From assembly GCA_964404445.1 (NCBI GenBank), contig CAYOJW010000002.1, positions 674,827 to 738,826 on the forward strand: a stretch of DNA of 64,000 bases, in the 5' to 3' direction. The stretch comes from UBA2336 sp964404445. GTDB lineage: Bacteria; Bacteroidota; Bacteroidia; Cytophagales; Cyclobacteriaceae. Below, piece after piece: positions 25,082 through 33,330 of the stretch. Under the pieces are notes generated by a model. That model saw only the letters and a program-made list of their open reading frames with translations, was not told where the DNA came from and made no database searches. Position numbers and translations under genes: made by a program. The stretch's first letter is position 1. Each line of letters opens with the position of its first letter.

Positions 25082-27406
25082 TTGGAAGATTTAAGAAATA
25101 ATCCGGTAGAAACGATTGACTTTGGCAAGCTCAAAACAACGGCCATTAATAACCTGCCCTGGATTATCTTAATCCTGATCGTAACCAACGCCATTTCAAT
25201 TTTGTATGTTCGTTATACTCAGGCGGTGTATGAGTCTGAGTCTGAACTGAAACTCGACATCAAAGAAGACGCTTCAGAACTGGGCATCCGTGAAATGACC
25301 GGCACCGATAAAAACCTGAACCTTATTTCCGGTGAAATCGAAACCATTCAATCGAAATTGTTTTTAAACACGGTAATCGATTCGCTCGACTTGCACGTAA
25401 CGTATCTCAACATTGGCAGCATCCTTACCGAAGAGTTTTATAATTCATCGCCCTTTACCGTAAAATTTATTGCTTTAAGCCCGCGCCTGCACAATGTTCC
25501 ATTTTACATCGAACAAAAAAATGCGCAGCAATACACATTGCACACGGGCGAAAACAAAACAGTCATTCACGGCAAATTCAACGAACCGTTAACAATGGAT
25601 GGCGCAACGCTGGTGATTACCCTGAAACCCCAGGCCGAACTGCAACCCAACGTTAACTATTCGTTTGTTTATAACAGCCGCGAAGTATTGCTGGATTATT
25701 TAACCCGCAACCTCACCGTTGAACCCATTAACTTCAACGCCAAAACCATCCGGGTTTCTTTTGTTGACAAAAATCCGCGAAAGGCACACGACCTTGTTAA
25801 TAACATCGACTCGCTTTATTTACAATTCAGCAACTACCAGAAAAACTTAGCGACCAAACAAAAAATCGCCTGGCTAAACAATGAAATGGCGCAAATCGAA
25901 AACAAAATGGGCAACTACGAAGATTATTTCGAGAGTTTTACCCTGAACAATAAAACCAGCGATTTAAGCGCAGACCTCAAAAGAACCATCGTGCAAATTA
26001 ATCAGGTTGATTCGCAACGCTTTGAATTAGCACGCAGGATCACCGAAGTAAACCAACTCATTGATAACGTTGCCGTAGGCGATTTTTATTTAAGCGGGGT
26101 ACAGTTAAAAGAACTACCGGCAACCGTACAGCAACACTTTGAACAACTTCAGCCCCTGTTGATCGACATGGATCGTGTAAAGCTTTCGTACAACGAAAAT
26201 ACCTTTACCTACAAACGAAAAGAGAAAGAAGTACAAACCATTACCGATGCATTGTTTAAAGAACTGACGGCCATGAAAAATGCTTCGTTGAAAAAATTAC
26301 AACAACTCAACGCAAGCAAAGCCAGCCTGGAAGAAGCCTTCGCCAATATGCCCGACAAAAACACCCAGTTCAATAAAAACCAGCGCTTCTACAAATTATA
26401 CGAAGAGTTTTACCTCACCCTGATGCAAAACAAATCTGAGTTTGAGATAGCACAGGCCGGCAGCACGCCCGATTTCAAAATCTTATCGGCCGCAACATTA
26501 CCTGCCACACCCATTGCACCTAAAAAACTAATCGTTTACAGTATCGGGTTAATTGCCGGATTGATCCTCAACATTTTTTTAATTGGTATTCTTTACCTCG
26601 CCAACAATAAAATTACCAATGCCGAAGATGTTGAACGACTCACCGAAGTACCCATGCTGGGCGTTGTGCCGAAAATGCGCAAGCAATCAAAAGCCTCGCT
26701 GTACATTTTAGAGTTCCCCAAATCGATCGTGAGCGAGGGCATCCGTACGTTGCGCACCAACCTCGATTTCTTTAATGCCGGTACTACAAAAAAAATCATT
26801 GCTATTACCTCCACTGTTTCGGGCGAAGGCAAATCGTTCATCGCACTCAACCTCGGGGGTATTATGGCGTTATCCCGCAAAAAAGTTGTTTTGTTAGATG
26901 TGGATATGCGCAAACCTAAAGCATCGCCATTCGCAAGCGATGATACTGCGTTAAAGGGCATGAGCACCATCCTGATCCGTAAAAACACCTGGCAGGAATG
27001 TATTGTAAAAACCCCGATCGAAAATTTAGATGTGATCCCTTCCGGCCCGCAACCGCCCAACCCTTCCGAACTCTTAATGAATGGCGAGTTTAGCGGTATG
27101 CTGGAAGAGTTGCGCCAGCATTACGATTTTATTGTGCTTGACACCCCGCCTGTCGGGTTAGTAACCGATGGTTTAATGGCTATAAAACATGCCGATATTT
27201 CCATTTATGTTTTCAGGGCCGATTATTCCAAGAAAGATTTCCTGAAAAATCTTCAGCGCATGCTTAAAATCAACAAGTTCACCAACGTGATTACCGTGCT
27301 CAATGCACAACCTCCGTTGCATGAAGGTTATTACGGATCGGGCTATTATCAGGAAGAAAGCGCTACGAAACGCTCAAGGCTAACATCATTTTTTAAACGT
27401 GCTTAA
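25082..27406 (+). CDS. Polysaccharide co-polymerase / tyrosine autokinase, Wzc-like
   Basis: The 774-residue inner-membrane protein has a Wzz domain between two helices (about 23-42 and 482-505), a long periplasmic coiled-coil region, and a cytosolic BY-kinase domain: Walker A as STVSGEGKS (near 577), Walker A' as VVLLDVDMRKP, Walker B as FIVLDTPP. The C-terminus carries a short tyrosine cluster (YYGSGYYQEE) for autophosphorylation. It controls chain length and export together with the Wza-like protein. It starts with TTG at 25082, and no ATG exists nearby in frame. Its stop overlaps the phosphatase start by eight bases. Confidence 0.92.
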   Translation: MEDLRNNPVETIDFGKLKTTAINNLPWIILILIVTNAISILYVRYTQAVYESESELKLDIKEDASELGIREMTGTDKNLNLISGEIETIQSKLFLNTVIDSLDLHVTYLNIGSILTEEFYNSSPFTVKFIALSPRLHNVPFYIEQKNAQQYTLHTGENKTVIHGKFNEPLTMDGATLVITLKPQAELQPNVNYSFVYNSREVLLDYLTRNLTVEPINFNAKTIRVSFVDKNPRKAHDLVNNIDSLYLQFSNYQKNLATKQKIAWLNNEMAQIENKMGNYEDYFESFTLNNKTSDLSADLKRTIVQINQVDSQRFELARRITEVNQLIDNVAVGDFYLSGVQLKELPATVQQHFEQLQPLLIDMDRVKLSYNENTFTYKRKEKEVQTITDALFKELTAMKNASLKKLQQLNASKASLEEAFANMPDKNTQFNKNQRFYKLYEEFYLTLMQNKSEFEIAQAGSTPDFKILSAATLPATPIAPKKLIVYSIGLIAGLILNIFLIGILYLANNKITNAEDVERLTEVPMLGVVPKMRKQSKASLYILEFPKSIVSEGIRTLRTNLDFFNAGTTKKIIAITSTVSGEGKSFIALNLGGIMALSRKKVVLLDVDMRKPKASPFASDDTALKGMSTILIRKNTWQECIVKTPIENLDVIPSGPQPPNPSELLMNGEFSGMLEELRQHYDFIVLDTPPVGLVTDGLMAIKHADISIYVFRADYSKKDFLKNLQRMLKINKFTNVITVLNAQPPLHEGYYGSGYYQEESATKRSRLTSFFKRA

Positions 27407-28133
27407 CTGGTTCCGAAAACAAAAAACGGTTGACCTCCCGGTTGATGTTCCCGTTGTGGACATTCACTCGCACCTGTTGCCCGGCTTAGACGATGGTGTG
27501 AATACTTATGAAGAAAGCGAAGCCATCATTCTGAAGTTTCAGGAAATGGGCTATCGTAAACTCATTACCACGCCACACGTGATGAGCGATTTTTACCGCA
27601 ACACCAATAACGACATTCTTACCAAACTTAACGAGGTAAACACCACGCTCGGACAAAAAGGCATTAACGTTACGCTTGAAGCCGCAGCCGAATATTATTT
27701 AGACGAAGAATTACTGCGCAGGCTTCAGGCCGATGATCCGTTGCTCACGTTCGGCAACCATTACCTGTTGTTTGAAACCAACTTCATGACCGAACCTTTA
27801 AACCTGAAAGAGTTTATTTTTCTGGCAACTACCAAAGGATATAAGCCCGTACTGGCACACCCCGAACGTTACCTGTACGTACAGTCGAACTTTAGCAAGG
27901 CAGAAGACCTGTTGGATCGTGGCGTATTGTTCCAACTCAACATTTTATCGCTCACGGGTTATTATTCAAAAGCCGCAAAGGACACCGCTAAAAAATTAAT
28001 CGACAACAAATACGTTCACCTCATCGGCAGCGATTGCCACAACTATGCCCACATACAACAGGTAGAGATTGCCCGGAAAAACAAATACTTCCAAAAAGCA
28101 ATATCTTTGCCCTTGCTTAACAATACGCTTTAG
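27399..28133 (+). CDS. CpsB/YwqE-type PHP protein-tyrosine phosphatase
   Basis: The 244-residue protein is a PHP-fold, metal-dependent tyrosine phosphatase. Metal-binding motifs are DIHSHLLPGLDDG (about 21-33), TPHV, LAHPERY and GSDCHN. It should remove phosphate from the tyrosine cluster of the Wzc-like kinase whose gene overlaps it (GTG start at 27399), a pairing known from Streptococcus and Bacillus. This completes the export/regulation part of the polysaccharide set. Confidence 0.9.
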   Translation: MLNWFRKQKTVDLPVDVPVVDIHSHLLPGLDDGVNTYEESEAIILKFQEMGYRKLITTPHVMSDFYRNTNNDILTKLNEVNTTLGQKGINVTLEAAAEYYLDEELLRRLQADDPLLTFGNHYLLFETNFMTEPLNLKEFIFLATTKGYKPVLAHPERYLYVQSNFSKAEDLLDRGVLFQLNILSLTGYYSKAAKDTAKKLIDNKYVHLIGSDCHNYAHIQQVEIARKNKYFQKAISLPLLNNTL

Positions 28134-28151
28134 TATTCTTTATTCATTACC

Positions 28152-29141
28152 ATGATTGCCATTACCGGAGCCAACGGGCTGTTAGGAAGTTACCTCATCC
28201 GCTTACTGCACGAGCATAAGCAACCTGTTGTTGCCCTGAAACGAAAAAACAGCAACACCGATCACCTAAACGATATTCAGGAACATATTCATTGGCGCGA
28301 AGCCGACATCACCGACAGCGTATCGTTGGGTGAGGCATTAGAAGGCGTAACCGGCATTATTCATACAGCCGGTATGGTTTCGTTCAACCCGCGCAATGCC
28401 AAACACGTTTTTAACACCAATACCATCGGTACGGCCAACGTGGTAAATGCTGCATTGGCCGCTAACGTTAAACGGTTGGTTCACATCAGTTCGGTAGCCG
28501 CATTGGGGCGGCAAAAAGATCAACAGGAAGTTGATGAAACCAACAAATGGTTGGACAGCCCCCTGAACAGCTATTACGCCCAATCGAAATATAAAGCCGA
28601 GTTAGAAGTATTTCGCGGACAGGAAGAAGGCTTGAGTACGGTTGTCATCAACCCCTCGGTGATTCTCGGCTTTAGCAACTGGGACAAAAGCAGCTCACAA
28701 CTCTTTAAATATGCATGGCAGGAAAAACCGTTTTATATGCACGGTGCCTTGAATTATGTCGATGTTCGCGATGTCGCGCAAATCGCTTGGAAACTCTTTA
28801 ATGCCCCCATCGAAAACGAACGGTTTATTGCCAATGCCGGCTCGGTCGATTTCAAAGTTTTTTTCGACACCTTAGCCGGTAACTTTGGTAAAAAAGGTCC
28901 TACCATACCGGTAGGCAAACCATTTTTAAAGCCTTTGGCCGTTTTAGAAAGCCTGCGGACACGCATTACCGGAACCGAACCCATTATAACCCGCGAAACC
29001 GCCCGCCTGTCCGGAACACATTTTTTCTACAATGCGCAGAAAATAAAAAAGGCCTTATCGTTTGATTTTCAATCGTTTGAGGCAACAGCAGCCTGGTGTT
29101 GCAAGCGGTATGCCGAACTTTATGGAATAAAAAATCATTGA
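28152..29141 (+). CDS. NAD-dependent epimerase/dehydratase (extended SDR)
   Basis: The 329-residue protein has the SDR nucleotide loop TGANGLLG (residues 5-12), DI in the ADIT strand, and the active-site pair in YYAQSKYKAE (Y-x3-K) with ISS upstream. It resembles dihydroflavonol-reductase-like SDRs. It starts 18 bases after the phosphatase and may belong to the same transcript, but its substrate need not be a sugar nucleotide. Confidence 0.85.
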   Translation: MIAITGANGLLGSYLIRLLHEHKQPVVALKRKNSNTDHLNDIQEHIHWREADITDSVSLGEALEGVTGIIHTAGMVSFNPRNAKHVFNTNTIGTANVVNAALAANVKRLVHISSVAALGRQKDQQEVDETNKWLDSPLNSYYAQSKYKAELEVFRGQEEGLSTVVINPSVILGFSNWDKSSSQLFKYAWQEKPFYMHGALNYVDVRDVAQIAWKLFNAPIENERFIANAGSVDFKVFFDTLAGNFGKKGPTIPVGKPFLKPLAVLESLRTRITGTEPIITRETARLSGTHFFYNAQKIKKALSFDFQSFEATAAWCCKRYAELYGIKNH

Positions 29142-29194
29142 TCGGTTTACATTTGCGACCTATTTTTAGGTACCTTAGAAAAACCAATTTGCCC

Positions 29195-30604
29195 ATGGCG
29201 AAAGATTTCCGGAAACGCGAAGATGAAGGGAACGACCTGATCAAACGATTTGAAGACCACCTGCGGAAAAAGAAAACCGACTTTTTTGAGATCGAGCATT
29301 ACGAAGAAATCTTTGATTTCTATATGCTGCGGGCAAAGTACAACAAGGCATTACAGGCCGTAAACATAGCCGCTAATCAATATCCGTTTTCTACCCAATT
29401 CATTACCATGAAAGCCCAGGTGCTTTCGCAATTGGGTGAGTACGATGAAGCGCTCGACTTGCTGGATCAGGCCGGTAACTTACAGCCCAACGATGCCGAG
29501 GTAATGCTTACCCGTGGATCGATCTTTGCCTTGCAGGGAAAACACAAAGAAGCCATCGAAAGCTACGAACGCGCACTTGACTTTACCGATGATAAAGATG
29601 AAGTCTATTATAATATCGGTTTGGCGTACCAACACTCCGAGCAATACACGTTAGCCATCGAAGCGTATAAGAATGCCATCGAATTTAACATCAACCACGA
29701 AGGCGCCTTGTACGAACTCGCCTATTGCCTCGATGTAAGCGGGCAGTTAGAGAGCAGTGTATCGTACTACAAAAAATTTATTGATGAAGACCCATACTCG
29801 GCTTCGGCCTGGTATAACCTCGGCATTGTGTATAACAAGCTTGGCCAGTATGACGAAGCCCTGAAAGCCTACGACTTCGCCATTACCATTGACGATACGT
29901 TTGCTTCGGCATACTTCAACATTGGCAACACGTACATGAACCTGGGCGAGTACGCCAAAGCGCTCGATTCATTTAAAAAAACAATAGACCTCGAAGGCCC
30001 CAGTGCCGAAGTGTATTGTTCTATTGGCGCTGCGTACGAAAACCTCGAACAATACGATCTGGGCTTGAAATATTTTCAAAAAGCCGCCAAGCTCGACAAC
30101 CTGTATGACGAAGCCTGGTTTGGTGCCGGTGCCTGTTTAGAAAAATTAGAAAAGTGGTACCAGGCGTTGCACTTCTACAACAAAGCCTTAAAGCTGCATG
30201 TCGAAAATGCCGAATACTGGAAAGCCATTGCCCATGCCGAGTTTAAAGTGGGCAACATCATTTCCAGCATCGATGCCTACGAAGAAGCAGGCAAACTCGA
30301 TCCGAAAGACAAAGAAATATGGCTTAACTGGTCGTTCATTTATTACGAACAGGGCGACCACGCCAAAGCATTAGACGTTTTAGCGCAAGCCTTGCACGAC
30401 AGCCCCGATGATGCGGAAATACTCTACCGCATGACCATATACCTCATTGAAGCAGGCAATTACAAAGAAGCCTTTAATTATTTGGAAAATGCCTTAATTT
30501 TGGATTTTGATGGTCATACAACACTATTCGAATTCTTTCCGAAAGTGGAAACCCAGAAAGCATTGTACAAGATCATCGAACAGTTTAGACAAGATAACAG
30601 CTAA
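29195..30604 (+). CDS. TPR repeat protein
   Basis: The 469-residue protein consists of about eleven tetratricopeptide repeats after a charged N-terminus, e.g. YYNIGLAYQHSEQYTLAIEA and AWYNLGIVYNKLGQYDEALK. There is no signal peptide or membrane helix, so it is probably a cytosolic scaffold. The ATG at 29195 is preferred: the open frame upstream reads through the end of the epimerase. It ends one base before the next gene starts. Function unknown. Confidence 0.88.
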   Translation: MAKDFRKREDEGNDLIKRFEDHLRKKKTDFFEIEHYEEIFDFYMLRAKYNKALQAVNIAANQYPFSTQFITMKAQVLSQLGEYDEALDLLDQAGNLQPNDAEVMLTRGSIFALQGKHKEAIESYERALDFTDDKDEVYYNIGLAYQHSEQYTLAIEAYKNAIEFNINHEGALYELAYCLDVSGQLESSVSYYKKFIDEDPYSASAWYNLGIVYNKLGQYDEALKAYDFAITIDDTFASAYFNIGNTYMNLGEYAKALDSFKKTIDLEGPSAEVYCSIGAAYENLEQYDLGLKYFQKAAKLDNLYDEAWFGAGACLEKLEKWYQALHFYNKALKLHVENAEYWKAIAHAEFKVGNIISSIDAYEEAGKLDPKDKEIWLNWSFIYYEQGDHAKALDVLAQALHDSPDDAEILYRMTIYLIEAGNYKEAFNYLENALILDFDGHTTLFEFFPKVETQKALYKIIEQFRQDNS

Positions 30605-31405
30605 ATGAATTACGAACTAAAAAACTTACCTGAGCGCACCAGCAAGCCCAGGGATTACGGCTTTACCATGGCTATGGATAAAGGCCTGAGCATACGTGAA
30701 GCCGAAGATTTTGTGAGCATAGCCGGCAACCACGTTGATATTGTGAAGTTAGGCTGGGCCACCTCGCACGTTACCCCTAACCTGAAAGACAAACTAAAAG
30801 TTTTTAAAGATGCAGGCATACCCGCTTACTTTGGCGGAACCTTGTTTGAAGCTTTTGTTATCCGCGATCAGTTCGATGATTACCGCAGGATATTAGACAA
30901 ATACGATATGCCGTTTGCAGAAGTATCAGACGGATCGATTGACCTCGACCACGACAAAAAATGCGAGTACATTTCCAAACTATCGCAACAGGTAACGGTA
31001 CTGTCGGAAGTGGGTTCAAAAGATGCCGACAAAATCATTCCACCTTATATGTGGATTGACCTCATGCAGAAAGAATTAGACGCAGGCTCATGGAAAGTAA
31101 TTGGCGAGGCACGCGAAGGCGGCAACGTGGGTTTGTTTCGCGGAACGGGCGAAGTGCGTTCGGGACTGGTACAGGAAATCCTGACAAAGATCCCATTTGA
31201 AAAAATTATCTGGGAAGCTCCCCAGAAAGCACAGCAGGTGTGGTTCATAAAATTGCTGGGCGCCAACGTGAACCTCGGAAACATTGCACCGAACGAAGTT
31301 ATTCCGTTAGAAACCATCCGTTTGGGATTACGCGGTGATACCTTTTTACATTTCCTCGGTATCGAAAGAAAGGGTAACACTACCCCTCCGTTTTACGCTG
31401 AGTAA
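30605..31405 (+). CDS. comA: Phosphosulfolactate synthase family protein (ComA-like)
   Basis: The 266-residue TIM-barrel protein matches phosphosulfolactate synthase, which adds sulfite to phosphoenolpyruvate. Family segments include RDYGFTMAMDKGL, VDIVKLGWATS, PAYFGGTLFEAF, TVLSEVGSKD and EGGNVGLFRGTGEVR. In archaea this begins coenzyme M synthesis; in Bacteroidetes without coenzyme M it could feed sulfolactate or cysteate for sulfonolipids. That use is inference. The ATG directly follows the TPR stop, so translation is probably coupled. Confidence 0.85.
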   Translation: MNYELKNLPERTSKPRDYGFTMAMDKGLSIREAEDFVSIAGNHVDIVKLGWATSHVTPNLKDKLKVFKDAGIPAYFGGTLFEAFVIRDQFDDYRRILDKYDMPFAEVSDGSIDLDHDKKCEYISKLSQQVTVLSEVGSKDADKIIPPYMWIDLMQKELDAGSWKVIGEAREGGNVGLFRGTGEVRSGLVQEILTKIPFEKIIWEAPQKAQQVWFIKLLGANVNLGNIAPNEVIPLETIRLGLRGDTFLHFLGIERKGNTTPPFYAE

Positions 31406-32344
31406 TTGAGAAGATTACAGGATTATATTTTGCTCTATCTAAAAGGGCTATGCATGGGCATTGCCGACTCCGTACCGGGTGTGTCGGGCGGCACGATTGC
31501 TTTTATTACCGGTATCTATGTTGAGTTTTTACATTCACTCAACGCGATCGACAAAGATGCCTTTATCCTGTTGCGTACATTCCGGTTTGCCGAAGCCTGG
31601 AAAAAAATAAATGGTAATTTTTTACTCACCGTTTCAGCAGGTATCATTACCAGTTTACTCGTTATCACAAGTTTAGTCTTCTCGCTGATCGTTCATTATC
31701 CCATCTACATCACATCGTTTTTTTTCGGGGTAATTTTCGCATCGGTAGCATTAGTGTTAAAAGAAATCAAAACCTGGGGCATCCGCCCGGCTGTGGCCTT
31801 CGTGCTCGGTGCGCTTATCGGGTATGGCATTACATTGTTGTCGCCCGTTCAAACCCCCGACACGTACTGGATGGTTTTTATGTGTGGCGCATTAGCCATT
31901 TGCTCTATTTTAATACCCGGCCTTTCGGGCGCGTTTATTTTAGTGCTTATCGGTAAATATCCGTTTATGACCTCTGCGTTTATTGAATTAAATGTGCCCG
32001 TTATACTGGTATTTATTCTGGGTAGTATTGTCGGGTTGCTGGGGCTGGCGCGGTTAATTACACGCATACTCGATCAGTATCAACACGTTACCATTGCCAT
32101 TTTGGCGGGGTTAACCATGAGTTCGCTAAATAAAGTATGGCCGTGGCGGCAGGTAGTTGAGTACGCCACCAACCACAAAGGCGAACAGGTTGCAGTATTT
32201 GGTAAAAGTATAGTACCTTGGCACTTTTTATCAGAAACCGGAAAAGACCCCTACCTCTTTCAGGCAATCCTGATGATGGCATTAGGAATGTGTATAGTAA
32301 TAGTTACAGAGCGCATAGCGACACAATTAAAATTAAAACACTGA
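31406..32344 (+). CDS. DUF368 membrane protein (PopT-type polyprenyl phosphate transporter family)
   Basis: The 312-residue protein has about eight to nine membrane helices and the DUF368 hallmark SVPGVSGGTIAFITGIY (about residues 19-35). A second copy of the motif, ILIPGLSGAFILVLIGKY, sits in the second half, marking an internal repeat. Characterised DUF368 members (PopT) recycle undecaprenyl phosphate across the membrane for wall and glycan synthesis. It starts with TTG immediately after the ComA-like stop, so the three genes TPR, comA and DUF368 read as one operon. Confidence 0.85.
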   Translation: MRRLQDYILLYLKGLCMGIADSVPGVSGGTIAFITGIYVEFLHSLNAIDKDAFILLRTFRFAEAWKKINGNFLLTVSAGIITSLLVITSLVFSLIVHYPIYITSFFFGVIFASVALVLKEIKTWGIRPAVAFVLGALIGYGITLLSPVQTPDTYWMVFMCGALAICSILIPGLSGAFILVLIGKYPFMTSAFIELNVPVILVFILGSIVGLLGLARLITRILDQYQHVTIAILAGLTMSSLNKVWPWRQVVEYATNHKGEQVAVFGKSIVPWHFLSETGKDPYLFQAILMMALGMCIVIVTERIATQLKLKH

Positions 32345-32345
32345 C

Positions 32346-33089
32346 ATGGAAAAAATTTTTGGCCTGATTGGCTCAACGGTTAGTCATTCATTTTCTAAAT
32401 CGTACTTTGACGAAAAGTTTTTTCGCGAGGGCCTGCGCGATTACCATTACGAACTGTTTCCGCTGGCAAAAATCCAGGACATCCAAACCTTGTTAAAAGA
32501 TAACAAAGCATTAAGCGGACTGAACGTAACCCTGCCGTACAAAGAGCAGGTGATACAGTTTTTGAACGAGATCGATCCGGCCGCAAAAAAAATCGGTGCC
32601 GTAAACGTAGTAAAAGTACAGGATGGCGTACTGAAAGGCTACAACACCGACAGCGATGCGTTTTATGAAACCATTGAAAAGTGGCTACCGAAAGACAGAG
32701 AATTTAAAGCGATTATTCTCGGCTCAGGCGGATCAAGCAAAGCAGTACAGCAAGCCCTGAGTAAAATGAACATCGCGTTTAAGGTTGTATCACGCGATAA
32801 GAAAAACGGTGATTACACATACGAAGAAATCAACGCGAACGGAAAAGAAATCGCCAGCTCGCACCTCATCATTAACACCACCCCGCTGGGTATGCACCCC
32901 AACGAAAGCGCCATGCCTCCGCTCGATAACGAATTCATCACCAAAGATCATTACGTGTACGATTTAATTTATAATCCTGCGCGTACACAATTCCTGCAAA
33001 AGGCAGAGATACGCGGTGCCACCATTAAAAACGGTTTGGAAATGCTGCACGTACAGGCCGAAAAATCGTGGCAGATCTGGAATAATTAG
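32346..33089 (+). CDS. aroE: Shikimate dehydrogenase
   Basis: The enzyme reduces 3-dehydroshikimate with NADPH in aromatic amino-acid synthesis. The 247-residue protein shows the substrate site (STVSHSFSKSYFD, NVTLPYKEQ with the catalytic Lys), NTDSDAF, the nucleotide loop LGSGGSSKA, and the C-terminal NGLEMLHVQAEKSW. It lies one base after the DUF368 stop and is last in this run, followed by a terminator at 33241. Confidence 0.95.
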   Translation: MEKIFGLIGSTVSHSFSKSYFDEKFFREGLRDYHYELFPLAKIQDIQTLLKDNKALSGLNVTLPYKEQVIQFLNEIDPAAKKIGAVNVVKVQDGVLKGYNTDSDAFYETIEKWLPKDREFKAIILGSGGSSKAVQQALSKMNIAFKVVSRDKKNGDYTYEEINANGKEIASSHLIINTTPLGMHPNESAMPPLDNEFITKDHYVYDLIYNPARTQFLQKAEIRGATIKNGLEMLHVQAEKSWQIWNN

Positions 33090-33122
33090 TTTTTAGAAGT
33101 CATTTCAGAAATAATAATATCC

Positions 33123-33203
33123 CGTCATCCCGAGGAACGAGGGATCTTCTAACGAAACAGAACCCTTAATTTTTGAAGATTCCTCACTCCGTTCGGAATG
33201 ACG
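33123..33203. repeat. Palindromic intergenic repeat
   Basis: Arms 33123-33149 and 33175-33203 are imperfect inverted copies: cgtcatcccga ... gatcttc against gaagatt ... tcggaatgacg. It lies between aroE and uvrB. The family resembles but is not identical to the element at 8557-8687; both contain a gtca...tcgaacg or ccgaacg type core next to a ctcact word. Confidence 0.6.
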
Positions 33204-33240
33204 AGCCTATTTTTGATCTTGTAGTTATCCGTTAATAGTG

Positions 33241-33286
33241 AAAGGTTCGTGAATTGACGATTTGTGTCAACCTGCGAACCTTTTTT
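33241..33286 (+). terminator. Rho-independent terminator after aroE
   Basis: AAAGGTTCG (33241-33249) pairs with CGAACCTTT (33275-33283), with an inner stem TTGAC / GTCAA and a T-run after it. It closes the aroE transcript ahead of uvrB. Confidence 0.75.
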
Positions 33287-33330
33287 GTTTTCGACCCATT
33301 ATCCTTAATGAATAACTGTTAACTTTTGCC

